DNA of 7,245 bases from Clostridiales bacterium (GTDB lineage: Bacteria > Bacillota > Clostridia > Lachnospirales > WQUN01). A program made the translations under genes and the position numbers. The DNA lies in assembly GCA_031269415.1 (NCBI GenBank), contig JAISZF010000075.1, positions 1 through 7,245 of the forward strand, read 5' to 3'. Of the stretch, positions 1-5,701 are shown one piece after another. The notes below the pieces were generated by a model, which was given only the letters and a program-made list of their open reading frames with translations, searched no databases and had not been told where the DNA came from. Each line of letters begins with the position of its first letter. Position 1 is the stretch's first letter.

Positions 1-1
1 T

Positions 2-103
2 CGCGAGTCCGCGCGGATAAGTGAGATAATCGCTTTCTCAAGCGAAACTAGGGACGGACGCAACGAAATTTGGGAAATTATTACAAAAAAAATTAATAAT
101 TGA
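2..103 (+). CDS. engB: C-terminal fragment of ribosome biogenesis GTP-binding protein EngB/YsxC (YihA family), truncated by the window edge
   Basis: Reading from base 2, 33 codons stay open and end at TGA 101-103. The peptide contains a FSSETRDGRNEIWEII-like stretch. EngB/YsxC proteins end this way: a G5-type 'FSSE/FSSxxxxG' loop followed by a closing helix that in Bacillus YsxC ends in a similar lysine/asparagine-rich tail. The family is an essential GTPase for 50S subunit assembly in the cytoplasm. Only the G5 loop and last helix are present; the P-loop, switch regions and NKxD motif lie upstream of the window. The stop is followed by AT-rich DNA with no clear intrinsic terminator, then by the next gene's promoter about 45 bases on. 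Seen: the ORF and motif. Inferred: the family, from remembered C-terminal similarity only. Another small GTPase with a similar closing helix is the main alternative. Confidence 0.78.
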   Translation, partial: RESARISEIIAFSSETRDGRNEIWEIITKKINN

Positions 104-146
104 AATATAATCGTCATAATTAACAATGGGATATCAATCAGTAATA

Positions 147-155
147 TGTTATAAT
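147..155 (+). promoter_or_regulatory. Extended -10 promoter for the 82-residue small protein
   Basis: A TGT triplet at 147-149 precedes a perfect TATAAT at 150-155, which is the extended -10 form (TGnTATAAT). No good -35 hexamer lies at 17-bp spacing (127-132 reads TGGGAT), as is common for extended -10 promoters. Transcription would start near 161-163 and give a leader of about 108 nt before the ATG at 270, long enough to hold the structures described below. Confidence 0.6.
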
Positions 156-198
156 AGATTCAGAGGCGTTAAACGTATACAGAACAAAACTAAAGCAT

Positions 199-264
199 TT
201 GAGCGCGCGGGTCGCGCGCTCAACATCGGCTAACCTCCCTGTTTCATATTTGCCAAAAGGAGGT
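199..264 (+). promoter_or_regulatory. Structured 5' leader: 11-bp hairpin plus a possible anti-Shine-Dalgarno pairing
   Basis: Bases 199-209 (TTGAGCGCGCG) and 213-223 (CGCGCGCTCAA) form a perfect 11-bp stem with a 3-base loop. Ten bases after it, ACCTCC at 233-238 is exactly complementary to GGAGGT at 259-264, which contains the ribosome binding site of the next gene, with a 20-base loop between. The mRNA could therefore fold so that the ribosome binding site is masked. There is no U tract after the first hairpin, so it does not look like an intrinsic terminator. Any CU-rich stretch can pair with a strong Shine-Dalgarno by chance, so a regulatory role is inference. I do not recognise a known riboswitch class here. 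Confidence 0.35.
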
Positions 265-269
265 ATATT

Positions 270-518
270 ATGACTTTACGACCTTCAGATATAACTATCG
301 CGCTGGAAAGGCTGCCTTTTGATGACGAAACGTTGCTTTGTATGCATCAAGCTTTGCTGACGCAGATAGCGGAAAAAGAAAAACAATTAATAAAGTCTCG
401 CTACGCTAATAAAAATAATTATCTGCACTACACGATTTCCAGGTTAGCCTATGGATTTGTAAAGGAAGAATATGAATCAGTTCTGTATGAAATGAAATTA
501 AGAGGTTTATCCGCTTAG
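270..518 (+). CDS. Small hypothetical protein, 82 residues
   Basis: I do not recognise this protein. It starts at ATG 270 with a strong GGAGG at 259-263 and 6-base spacing, so it is very likely translated. It is a soluble, mostly helical protein with no signal peptide, no membrane segment and a single cysteine (residue 24). Residues 1-40 are rich in leucine and charge (IALERLPFDDETLLCMHQAL), followed by a lysine/glutamate-rich helix. The last third (residues about 56-80) has the pattern of a short three-helix repeat, 'SRLAYGFVKEEYESVLYEM'. That faintly resembles a RecX-type helical repeat, but I would not assign it on that. The gene stands alone between engB and the convergent ribonuclease gene, with its own promoter and a long leader. 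It has no double-glycine leader, so it is unlikely to be the cargo of the exporter further along. Confidence 0.8.
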   Translation: MTLRPSDITIALERLPFDDETLLCMHQALLTQIAEKEKQLIKSRYANKNNYLHYTISRLAYGFVKEEYESVLYEMKLRGLSA

Positions 519-561
519 CCGGCCTCTGGCGGCGTTTGTTTCCCTGCAAAAGAAGTACTAT

Positions 562-581
562 GGCGCGGAGCGGTCCGCGCC
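562..581. terminator. Hairpin between convergent genes, possible bidirectional terminator
   Basis: GGCGCGGA (562-569) and TCCGCGCC (574-581) form a perfect 8-bp, very GC-rich stem with a 4-base loop. It sits 44 bases after the stop of the 82-residue gene and 20 bases beyond the stop of the minus-strand ribonuclease gene, where a shared terminator would be expected. The flanking T tracts are weak: GTTTGCG on the plus strand, and a TTCTTTT run about 8 bases past the stem on the minus strand. It may be an imperfect terminator or an mRNA 3' end stabiliser. Confidence 0.5.
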
Positions 582-600
582 GTTTGCGTATAGTTGAAAT

Positions 601-1785
601 CTATGAGTTCCAATCTGTCTTTACATATCCCGATCCATGGCAGTGAGGGCATTGTTTCAGCAGTATCCGGCTTAGGGTTTCACGCGTCTTTTTGCGTGTA
701 AGCTGCATCAGCCCCAGTTCGGTTATGCCGATGATATTTGTCTTAATGCGGTCACGTGAGATCGCTTCCGTCAGAAATCCGTACAATTTACGGGTATCTT
801 CCTTATACTCCATATTGATAAAGTCAATGATAATCATGCCGGACAGGTTGCGCAGACGGATCTGCGCGGCCGCTTCAGCCGCGGCTTCCAGATTGGTCTT
901 TAGAATGGATTCCCTGTGGCTCTTCTGACCCGTAAACTTTCCCGTATTTACGTCTATTATAACACAGGCCTCCGTCTGTTCTATTATCAAAAACCCCCCG
1001 CAGTCAAGCCAAATTTTTTTATCCAGCGCCCGGTCTATCTGGCTCTCGATTTCAGAGCCAAACAGCGGCGATTTATCCGTATGTAGCCGGACGCTCGCGT
1101 CTGGCAGGTATTTTTCGGCTTCCCGCGCGGCGATCGAGAGCAAGGACGGCTCGCCCACAATTATTTCGTCTATGTTTTCGCTCAAGAAATCATGCAGTAA
1201 GCTGTTCTCCTGATATATCAAAGCCGGCGGCTTTTGATAATACCCCTTAGCCGTGATATTCCTGTACAGGCTGATTTGCTTGTCCAGATCCTCCAAAATC
1301 TCATCCGCGCCTTTATTCTCGCTGCCTGTGCGCAGAATTACCCCGAGTCCCTTAGGCGCGCGGTTATGAACCACCGATCTCAGCCTCTCCCGCTCCTCAC
1401 CGCCCTTTATCTTATGTGACACTCCTATCTCGCCTGAACCGTTTCCCGACAGCACGACCAAACGCCCCGCTATATCTATTTTGCGGCTTAAGCTGGCGCC
1501 TTTATCCCCGGACGGATCCTTACGCACCTGAACCAATACGCTCTGCCCCATACGCAATGGATGCCGGTGGCTGTGCTCCGTGGAATTCAGGAATCCGTTT
1601 TTGGGTTGTCCTATATCAATGAAAGCGAATTGATTTGGGAGAATATTTTTAACAATGCCGAGATATACATTGCCTGTAATAGAGCGGCCACTCTTTTTAT
1701 CCACTATCAAGTCCAACAGCCGTCCGTCTTCAGCCAAAGCCGCGCGGATATACGCGCCATGGCTGTCAATTAGTATTTTTTTCAC
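601..1785 (-). CDS. rng: Ribonuclease E/G family endoribonuclease (RNase G-like)
   Basis: This is a cytoplasmic, Mg-dependent, 5'-end-sensing endoribonuclease for rRNA maturation and mRNA decay. At 394 residues it is a compact catalytic core, shorter than E. coli RNase G (about 489), without the long scaffold tail of RNase E. Residues about 35-110 form the S1-like RNA-binding domain (GNVYLGIVKNILPNQFAFID). R152-T153 in 'LRTGS' match the 5'-monophosphate sensor pair. The catalytic region has 'EACVIIDVNTGKF' with D278 and N280, and 'SGMIIIDFINM' with D321. These correspond to E. coli RNase E D303, N305 and D346. 'CPHCHGSG' at 379-386 is the Zn-link that joins protomers. The start is GTG at 1785, read as MKKILID, with AAGGTG 7 bases upstream. 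All key residues are present, so the enzyme should be active. It has its own promoter, divergent from the flavodiiron gene, and is not beside rplU/rpmA, where such genes often lie in Clostridia. Confidence 0.95.
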   Translation of the reverse strand: MKKILIDSHGAYIRAALAEDGRLLDLIVDKKSGRSITGNVYLGIVKNILPNQFAFIDIGQPKNGFLNSTEHSHRHPLRMGQSVLVQVRKDPSGDKGASLSRKIDIAGRLVVLSGNGSGEIGVSHKIKGGEERERLRSVVHNRAPKGLGVILRTGSENKGADEILEDLDKQISLYRNITAKGYYQKPPALIYQENSLLHDFLSENIDEIIVGEPSLLSIAAREAEKYLPDASVRLHTDKSPLFGSEIESQIDRALDKKIWLDCGGFLIIEQTEACVIIDVNTGKFTGQKSHRESILKTNLEAAAEAAAQIRLRNLSGMIIIDFINMEYKEDTRKLYGFLTEAISRDRIKTNIIGITELGLMQLTRKKTRETLSRILLKQCPHCHGSGYVKTDWNS

Positions 1786-1792
1786 GTGAAAG

Positions 1793-1798
1793 CACCTT
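1793..1798 (-). promoter_or_regulatory. Ribosome binding site that fixes the GTG start of the ribonuclease
   Basis: On the minus strand AAGGTG ends 7 bases before the GTG at 1785-1783. This supports the non-ATG start and the N-terminus MKKILID, which matches the usual beginning of this family. Confidence 0.65.
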
Positions 1799-1814
1799 TT
1801 CTTACTTTTGATAA

Positions 1815-1843
1815 ATCATATGCCCTAATTCTGTTTCTGTCAA
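1815..1843 (-). promoter_or_regulatory. Sigma-A-type promoter of the ribonuclease gene
   Basis: On the minus strand TTGACA (complement of 1838-1843) is followed after exactly 17 bases by TATGAT (complement of 1815-1820). This is a near-consensus promoter. Transcription would begin near 1808 and give a short leader of roughly 23 nt. The -35 box directly abuts the palindrome at 1844-1866. Confidence 0.75.
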
Positions 1844-1866
1844 TCCCGCGAATTGACTTTGCGGGA
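1844..1866. promoter_or_regulatory. Imperfect 23-bp palindrome between divergent promoters, candidate operator
   Basis: TCCCGCGAA (1844-1852) and TTTGCGGGA (1858-1866) are inverted arms matching at 8 of 9 positions, with a 5-base spacer. The palindrome contains the whole -35 box of the flavodiiron promoter and touches the -35 box of the ribonuclease promoter. It lies upstream of both predicted start points, so it would not be transcribed from either promoter. That argues for a protein-binding DNA site and not an RNA hairpin. I do not recognise the motif as a Rex, PerR, NsrR or LexA box. Confidence 0.5.
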
Positions 1867-1881
1867 CGTTTCACTTATTAT
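1853..1881 (+). promoter_or_regulatory. Sigma-A-type promoter of the flavodiiron protein gene
   Basis: TTGACT (1853-1858) and TATTAT (1876-1881) are separated by 17 bases. Transcription would start near 1888, leaving a short leader to the ATG at 1910. The -35 box lies inside the palindrome 1844-1866, so a bound regulator should affect this promoter directly. Confidence 0.75.
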
Positions 1882-1909
1882 ATTATAAAATTTACTTCGG
1901 GAGGAAGCC

Positions 1910-3112
1910 ATGAATGGTTTAAAGGTTAAGGACGATATCTATTGGGTGGGCAGTCTGGATTTTGATTTAAAAGTGTTTGACATTATTATGCGCACGGATC
2001 ATGGGACGACTTATAACGCCTATGTCATTAAAGGAAATGATAAAAACGTACTGGTGGAAATCAGCAAGGACATGTTCTTCAATGAATTCTTTGAAAGGCT
2101 TAAATCGGTAATCGATCCCGCGGATATCGATTACATTGTGCTTAATCACACGGAACCGGATCATTCGGGCAGTCTTAAACAGTTGCTGCCGTATTGTCCG
2201 AACGCCGTGGTCGCCGCCACAGGGATGGCTCTGCGCTTCCTGAAAGAGATTGTGAATGGGGAATTCAGATCAATACAGGTCAAAGAGGGCGACGAAATTG
2301 ATATCGGAGGCAAGACGCTGCGTTTTATAATGGCGCCGTTTTTGCACTGGCCCGACACCATGTTCACGTATGTGGCAGAAAGCGGGACTCTGTTCACCTG
2401 CGACTCATTTGGCTGCCACTACTGCGACGAAAAGGTATTCAACGACATTATAGAGGGCGATTTCTATGACGCTTATAAATATTATTTTGACAACATTCTG
2501 GGTCCGTTCAAAAATAACGTGCTGGACGCCCTGGAAAAGATAAAAGACTTGGAGATAGAAACCATCTGCAACGGCCACGGGCCGGTTATCCGCGAGGACC
2601 CGCGGAAATATATCGAACTGTACAGAACCTGGGCGGAACCCGCGCCTAAATCCGGTAAGGCAGTCGTTATCGCGTATGTTTCCGCGTACGGGTATACCAA
2701 ACGGATGGCGCTGTCTATCGCGGAGGGCTTGAGATCCGCGGGCGTGGCCGAGGTATCGCTGTATGATTTTATATACGACGACACAGCCGAGGCCATGAGT
2801 AAAATTGACGAAGCCGACGGGATCCTGTTAGGCTCGCCTACCCTTGTGGGCGACGCCTTGCCGCCGATCTATAATGTACTCACGCATTTGAACCCTTATT
2901 ATCATAAGGGTAAGCTTCTGGGCGTATTCGGATCATACGGCTGGAGCGGCGAGGCGGCGCCTAACCTGGAAGGTCGTATAAAACAGCTAAGGTTGGAGAT
3001 GCCGCTGCCCGGCCTGCGCGTTCCGTTTTGTCCGTCGGAAACGCAGTTGAGGGACTGCGTTGAGTTCGGGGAGAAGTTTGGGAACGCGCTGGTAAATAAT
3101 GAACCGCGATGA
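1910..3112 (+). CDS. fprA: FprA-type A-type flavoprotein (flavodiiron O2/NO reductase)
   Basis: This is a cytoplasmic flavodiiron protein that reduces O2 to water and/or NO to N2O, protecting anaerobes. Residues about 1-245 form the metallo-beta-lactamase-like diiron domain. The ligand motif 'HTEPDH' gives H80, E82 and D84; further ligands are H146 in 'FLHWPD', D165 in 'CDSFG' and H223 in 'NGHGPV'. All six expected iron ligands are visible. Residues about 250-395 form the flavodoxin-like FMN domain. Its loops are 'SAYGYT' (258-263), 'GSPTLVGDALPP' (309 on) and 'GSYGWSGEA' (341 on). The 400-residue length fits FprA with no C-terminal rubredoxin or NAD(P)H reductase extension, so electrons probably come from a separate rubredoxin or similar donor. 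The start ATG has GGGAGG at 1899-1904. The gene is monocistronic, with its own promoter and terminator. The balance between O2 and NO activity cannot be read from the sequence. Confidence 0.96.
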   Translation: MNGLKVKDDIYWVGSLDFDLKVFDIIMRTDHGTTYNAYVIKGNDKNVLVEISKDMFFNEFFERLKSVIDPADIDYIVLNHTEPDHSGSLKQLLPYCPNAVVAATGMALRFLKEIVNGEFRSIQVKEGDEIDIGGKTLRFIMAPFLHWPDTMFTYVAESGTLFTCDSFGCHYCDEKVFNDIIEGDFYDAYKYYFDNILGPFKNNVLDALEKIKDLEIETICNGHGPVIREDPRKYIELYRTWAEPAPKSGKAVVIAYVSAYGYTKRMALSIAEGLRSAGVAEVSLYDFIYDDTAEAMSKIDEADGILLGSPTLVGDALPPIYNVLTHLNPYYHKGKLLGVFGSYGWSGEAAPNLEGRIKQLRLEMPLPGLRVPFCPSETQLRDCVEFGEKFGNALVNNEPR

Positions 3113-3116
3113 CATG

Positions 3117-3145
3117 AGAGCCTATGTAAACACGGGCTCTTTTTT
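3117..3145 (+). terminator. Intrinsic terminator of the flavodiiron gene
   Basis: AGAGCC (3117-3122) and GGCTCT (3135-3140) form a 6-bp stem with a 12-base loop. A run of six T (3140-3145) follows, its first base being the last of the stem. It begins 4 bases after the stop codon, so the flavodiiron transcript should end here and not read into the exporter operon. Confidence 0.75.
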
Positions 3146-3345
3146 ATATTAGCGCGAGGAGATGCGCCGCCTGCCGAAACTTGGCTATCAAGTTTGCGCA
3201 AAAGCGAACAAGCGTATCGGCGGTTGAAGTATTGCCGGCGAACGAGTGGCTGCGAATGTATTCACTGTGTCATGAATATGGCGATGAGTTGCTGTTTGAG
3301 AAATTGGCTGAGAAATTGGCTCTTTCCAAACGCGAGTGTGTTTGA
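3130..3345 (+). pseudogene. Possible remnant of a small gene, unrecognised
   Basis: In one plus-strand frame, bases 3130-3342 are open and end at TGA 3343-3345. From about 3223 the reading is protein-like: 'VEVLPANEWLRMYSL' followed by an acidic/basic helix with an EKLA-EKLA repeat. There is no ribosome binding site and no good start in that frame; TTG 3181 or ATG 3256 would be the only choices. In another frame an ATG at 3162, directly next to GAGGAG, gives 21 codons stopping at 3225-3227, just where the coding-like stretch begins. One frameshift would join the two. This suggests a decayed gene of about 60 residues, but chance openness cannot be excluded. I do not recognise the family. Confidence 0.25.
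3298..3321 (+). repeat. 12-bp perfect tandem duplication
   Basis: GAGAAATTGGCT occurs twice head to tail (3298-3309 and 3310-3321). In the frame of the possible remnant it encodes EKLA twice and keeps the frame. A related GAGAAATTG occurs again near 3401-3409. It probably arose by slippage. Confidence 0.85.
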
Positions 3346-3367
3346 GATAGATCGCGGCGCGCATTGT

Positions 3368-3389
3368 CATCCGGGATAATACCCGGATG
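3368..3389. other. Perfect 8-bp inverted repeat (hairpin) of unknown role
   Basis: CATCCGGG (3368-3375) and CCCGGATG (3382-3389) are exact inverted copies around a 6-base AT loop. No T tract follows on the plus strand, and on the minus strand the sequence beyond it is not T-rich enough for a clear terminator. It lies about 65 bases upstream of the exporter -35 box, so it could be a regulator site, the 3' end of the decayed gene, or a weak terminator. Confidence 0.5.
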
Positions 3390-3454
3390 TGGATTGAAAT
3401 GAGAAATTGAGAGAAGCATATGACGCGGAGAGTTTCTTGTGAAATTTTGGATTA

Positions 3455-3482
3455 TTTACACTTTGGTGAATTCCTGTATAAT
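3455..3482 (+). promoter_or_regulatory. Sigma-A-type promoter of the exporter operon
   Basis: TTTACA (3455-3460) and a perfect TATAAT (3477-3482) are separated by 16 bases. The predicted start is near 3489, leaving a leader of about 25 nt to the ATG at 3515. This marks the exporter gene as the first gene of its operon. Confidence 0.75.
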
Positions 3483-3500
3483 ATGTAGTAAATACATATT
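3480..3500. promoter_or_regulatory. Perfect 21-bp palindrome over the exporter -10 and start point, candidate operator
   Basis: AATATGTA (3480-3487) and TACATATT (3493-3500) are exact inverted copies around a 5-base spacer. The site overlaps the second half of the -10 box and the predicted transcription start, the classic position for a repressor. The arms are AT-rich, so some chance occurrence is possible. No regulator gene is present in the window. Confidence 0.45.
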
Positions 3501-3514
3501 TAATAGGGGCCTAC

Positions 3515-5701
3515 ATGTTTAGACAGTATGTTTGTATTCGACAGCACGATATATCCGACTGCGCCATTGCCTGTATAGCGTCCATATCCAAGTACTATAA
3601 ATTAAGTCTCCCGTATTCACGGATACGCGAGAAGGCGGGAACGGATAAGGAAGGCACCACTGTGTTCGGAACAGTGAAAGCCCTCACGGAGCTTGGCTTT
3701 ACCGCGAAAGGCGTTAAGGGGGATCATAAGGCTTTCTTCTCAAAATTTGTGCTGCCGTGCATCGCGCATGTAATCACGGATAACCTCCTGCATTTCGTGG
3801 TTATTTATAAAATTAATAAGAATAAGATAATTGTCGCCGATCCCGCCAAAGGGATAGTTACATATACGCCAAAGCGCTTTTTCAAGATATGGACGGGCAT
3901 TCTGATTGTGCTTGCCCCCAATCAGTCCTTTCAGAAGGGCAAAACAGCGCAAACCACAATAGGTAAGTTTTTTTCACTGTTAATCCCTCAGTGGAGACTG
4001 ATTACAGGTATCTTTTTCGTATCAATATTCCTGACGGCTCTGGGGATTCTGTCCTCGTTCTATTTTAAGCTGATGATGGACGAGATCTTGCCCAACCAAC
4101 TGGAGAAGACGCTGCTGTATATCTCCATTGGCGTTATCGCGCTGTATGTGTTCAAGGATGTACTGAATTTTTTCCGCGCGTATTTATTGGCTTTCTTGGG
4201 GCAGCGATTGGACCTGAACCTGATCTTCGCGTATTATCTGCATGTCATTAACCTTCCGGTATCGTTTTTCGGTTCCAGGAGGATAGGTGAGATTGTTTCG
4301 CGTTTCACGGACGCAGATAAGGTGCGCGAGGCTATATCGTCCGCCACGCTCACCATAATGATTGATACGCTGATGGCTGTCGGCGGCGGAATAATGCTGT
4401 TTAACGAGAGCCGGTTCTTATTCGGAATAACCGTGGTAATTGTCTTGCTGGACGCGGTTGTTATCTTTCTGTTCAATAAACCGTTAAAGAAGATCAACGA
4501 AACCACCATGGAGAATAACGCGCAACTGTCGTCCTACATGATAGAGTCACTTAACGGTATAGAATTAATCAAATCCTACAACGCGGAGGAAATAGCGTCG
4601 TTTAAAACCGAGAGCCTGTTTGTCAGACTACTGAAGAGCGTATTTAAAAACAGGTTCTTGAATAACGCGCAAGCCAGTTTGGGTTCGTTGATCAGCGGGG
4701 TAGGGGGGGTTATAATACTGTGGGCGGGAGCGGACAGCGTTTTGAAAGGCCAGCTCTCCGTGGGCGAGATGCTTACGTTTAACGCTCTTCTGTCCTATTT
4801 TGTAAATCCCATACAAAATCTGATAAATTTGCAGCCGCAAATGCAGACCGCGATCGTCGCCGCGGATCGCCTGGGCGAGATACTGGATCTCTCGGCCGAG
4901 GACAAACACGGCGGCGCGAATAAACTTGTTCCCAGTCTTAAGGGGGATATTCAGGTTAAGAACATCACTTTCCGCTATGGCGGCAGGGCGCCCGTGCTGA
5001 ACGACGTCAGTCTGTTCATACCCAAATCATATAAAGTGGCCCTGGTGGGCGAAAGCGGATCTGGCAAGACGTCGCTCGCGAAACTCTTTATGCGGTTTTA
5101 TTCGATGGAAAAGGGCGAGATTATTATCAACGGCTGTAATATCAACGATATAGACATCAACCATTTAAGGCGCAGGATCGCTTATATTTCACAGAATGTA
5201 TTCCTGTTCAGCGGTTCGATAATCGACAATATGCGGTATGTGTCTGAAGACGCGGGTATGGAGGAGATTATTGAGGCCTGCAAGATGGCGCAGGCGCACG
5301 AATTTATCAATCAGTTTCCGCTGAGATATGAAACGTTCCTAGAGGAAAACGGGGGGAATCTATCGGGCGGGCAGCGCCAAAGGCTGTCCATCGCCCAAGC
5401 TATCCTGAAAAACCCCGACATCATTATCATGGACGAAGCCACCAGCAATCTGGACTCTATTACCGAGAGGGCGATAGAGAAGATCATATACGAGCATACG
5501 GGAGATGTGGCCGTGCTGATGATAGCGCATCGCCTTTCGACCATCATGCGCTGCGACTATATCTATGTTATGGACAAGGGTACTGTGGTAGAAGCCGGCA
5601 GGCACAATGAGCTGATGGCCAGGCACGGTTTTTACTATAATCTTTGGAAGGATCAAATCCCCGTGGGATCGGAGGCAGTTTATGAAAGGAACCCTTATTG
5701 A
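3515..5701 (+). CDS. C39 peptidase-containing ABC transporter (bacteriocin/RiPP processing and export)
   Basis: This is a membrane protein that cleaves a double-glycine-type leader and exports the mature peptide with ATP, as in ComA, LagD and PCAT1. Residues 1-135 form the C39 cysteine peptidase: Q10 (oxyanion hole), C16 in 'ISDCAIAC', H93 in 'LLHFVVIY' and D109 in 'VADPAKG'. The catalytic set is complete, so it should process cargo and not only transport it. Residues about 150-440 are the six-helix transmembrane domain. Residues about 478-715 are the ATPase: Y488 A-loop, Walker A 'GESGSGKTS' 512-520, Q560, signature 'LSGGQ' 616-620, Walker B 'IIIMDE' 636-641 and H672. The 728-residue length is normal for the family and the protein works as a homodimer. 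The start ATG has only a moderate AGGGG site (3504-3508). The HlyD-like gene overlaps its end by 20 bases. The cargo is unknown, since no precursor is seen here. Confidence 0.96.
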   Translation: MFRQYVCIRQHDISDCAIACIASISKYYKLSLPYSRIREKAGTDKEGTTVFGTVKALTELGFTAKGVKGDHKAFFSKFVLPCIAHVITDNLLHFVVIYKINKNKIIVADPAKGIVTYTPKRFFKIWTGILIVLAPNQSFQKGKTAQTTIGKFFSLLIPQWRLITGIFFVSIFLTALGILSSFYFKLMMDEILPNQLEKTLLYISIGVIALYVFKDVLNFFRAYLLAFLGQRLDLNLIFAYYLHVINLPVSFFGSRRIGEIVSRFTDADKVREAISSATLTIMIDTLMAVGGGIMLFNESRFLFGITVVIVLLDAVVIFLFNKPLKKINETTMENNAQLSSYMIESLNGIELIKSYNAEEIASFKTESLFVRLLKSVFKNRFLNNAQASLGSLISGVGGVIILWAGADSVLKGQLSVGEMLTFNALLSYFVNPIQNLINLQPQMQTAIVAADRLGEILDLSAEDKHGGANKLVPSLKGDIQVKNITFRYGGRAPVLNDVSLFIPKSYKVALVGESGSGKTSLAKLFMRFYSMEKGEIIINGCNINDIDINHLRRRIAYISQNVFLFSGSIIDNMRYVSEDAGMEEIIEACKMAQAHEFINQFPLRYETFLEENGGNLSGGQRQRLSIAQAILKNPDIIIMDEATSNLDSITERAIEKIIYEHTGDVAVLMIAHRLSTIMRCDYIYVMDKGTVVEAGRHNELMARHGFYYNLWKDQIPVGSEAVYERNPY
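5671..5675 (+). promoter_or_regulatory. Ribosome binding site of the HlyD-like gene inside the end of the transporter gene
   Basis: GGAGG lies 6 bases before the ATG at 5682, within the last codons of the transporter. It fixes the start of the accessory protein and makes translational coupling likely across the 20-base overlap. Confidence 0.7.

Larger units (their letters stand above)
3146..3514 (+). other. Long intergenic region between the flavodiiron terminator and the exporter operon
   Basis: This stretch of about 370 bases has no gene I can support firmly. It holds the possible remnant (ending at 3345), a 12-bp tandem duplication (3298-3321), a perfect 8-bp hairpin (3368-3389), an AT-rich segment and the exporter promoter with its inverted repeat. 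Its gene-poor, repeat-bearing character fits a junction where an accessory cassette joins the core chromosome, but I see no insertion sequence ends, integrase gene or tRNA-derived attachment site. Confidence 0.6.

Noticed and set aside
199..223. 11-bp hairpin as the intrinsic terminator of engB
   Set aside because: No T tract follows it on the plus strand, and it lies downstream of the next gene's -10 box, so it belongs to that gene's leader.
692..1773. Several plus-strand open frames opposite the ribonuclease gene
   Set aside because: They lie wholly within a well-supported minus-strand gene, lack ribosome binding sites and give low-complexity, arginine/serine-rich translations typical of antisense shadows.
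1910..3112. Flavorubredoxin or NAD(P)H-reductase-fused flavodiiron protein
   Set aside because: The protein ends at residue 400, directly after the flavodoxin domain; there is no CxxC pair of a rubredoxin and no reductase extension.
3162..3227. 21-residue peptide ending in two glycines as a possible exporter cargo or leader
   Set aside because: The GAGGAG lies only about one base from the ATG, the glycines are at the very end with no core peptide after them, and the peptide lacks the hydrophobic/acidic pattern of a double-glycine leader. It is kept only as part of the possible remnant.
3194..3379. 61-codon plus-strand frame starting with TTG
   Set aside because: It has no ribosome binding site and a composition rich in C, R and W that is not protein-like. 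The neighbouring frame ending at 3345 looks more like coding sequence.
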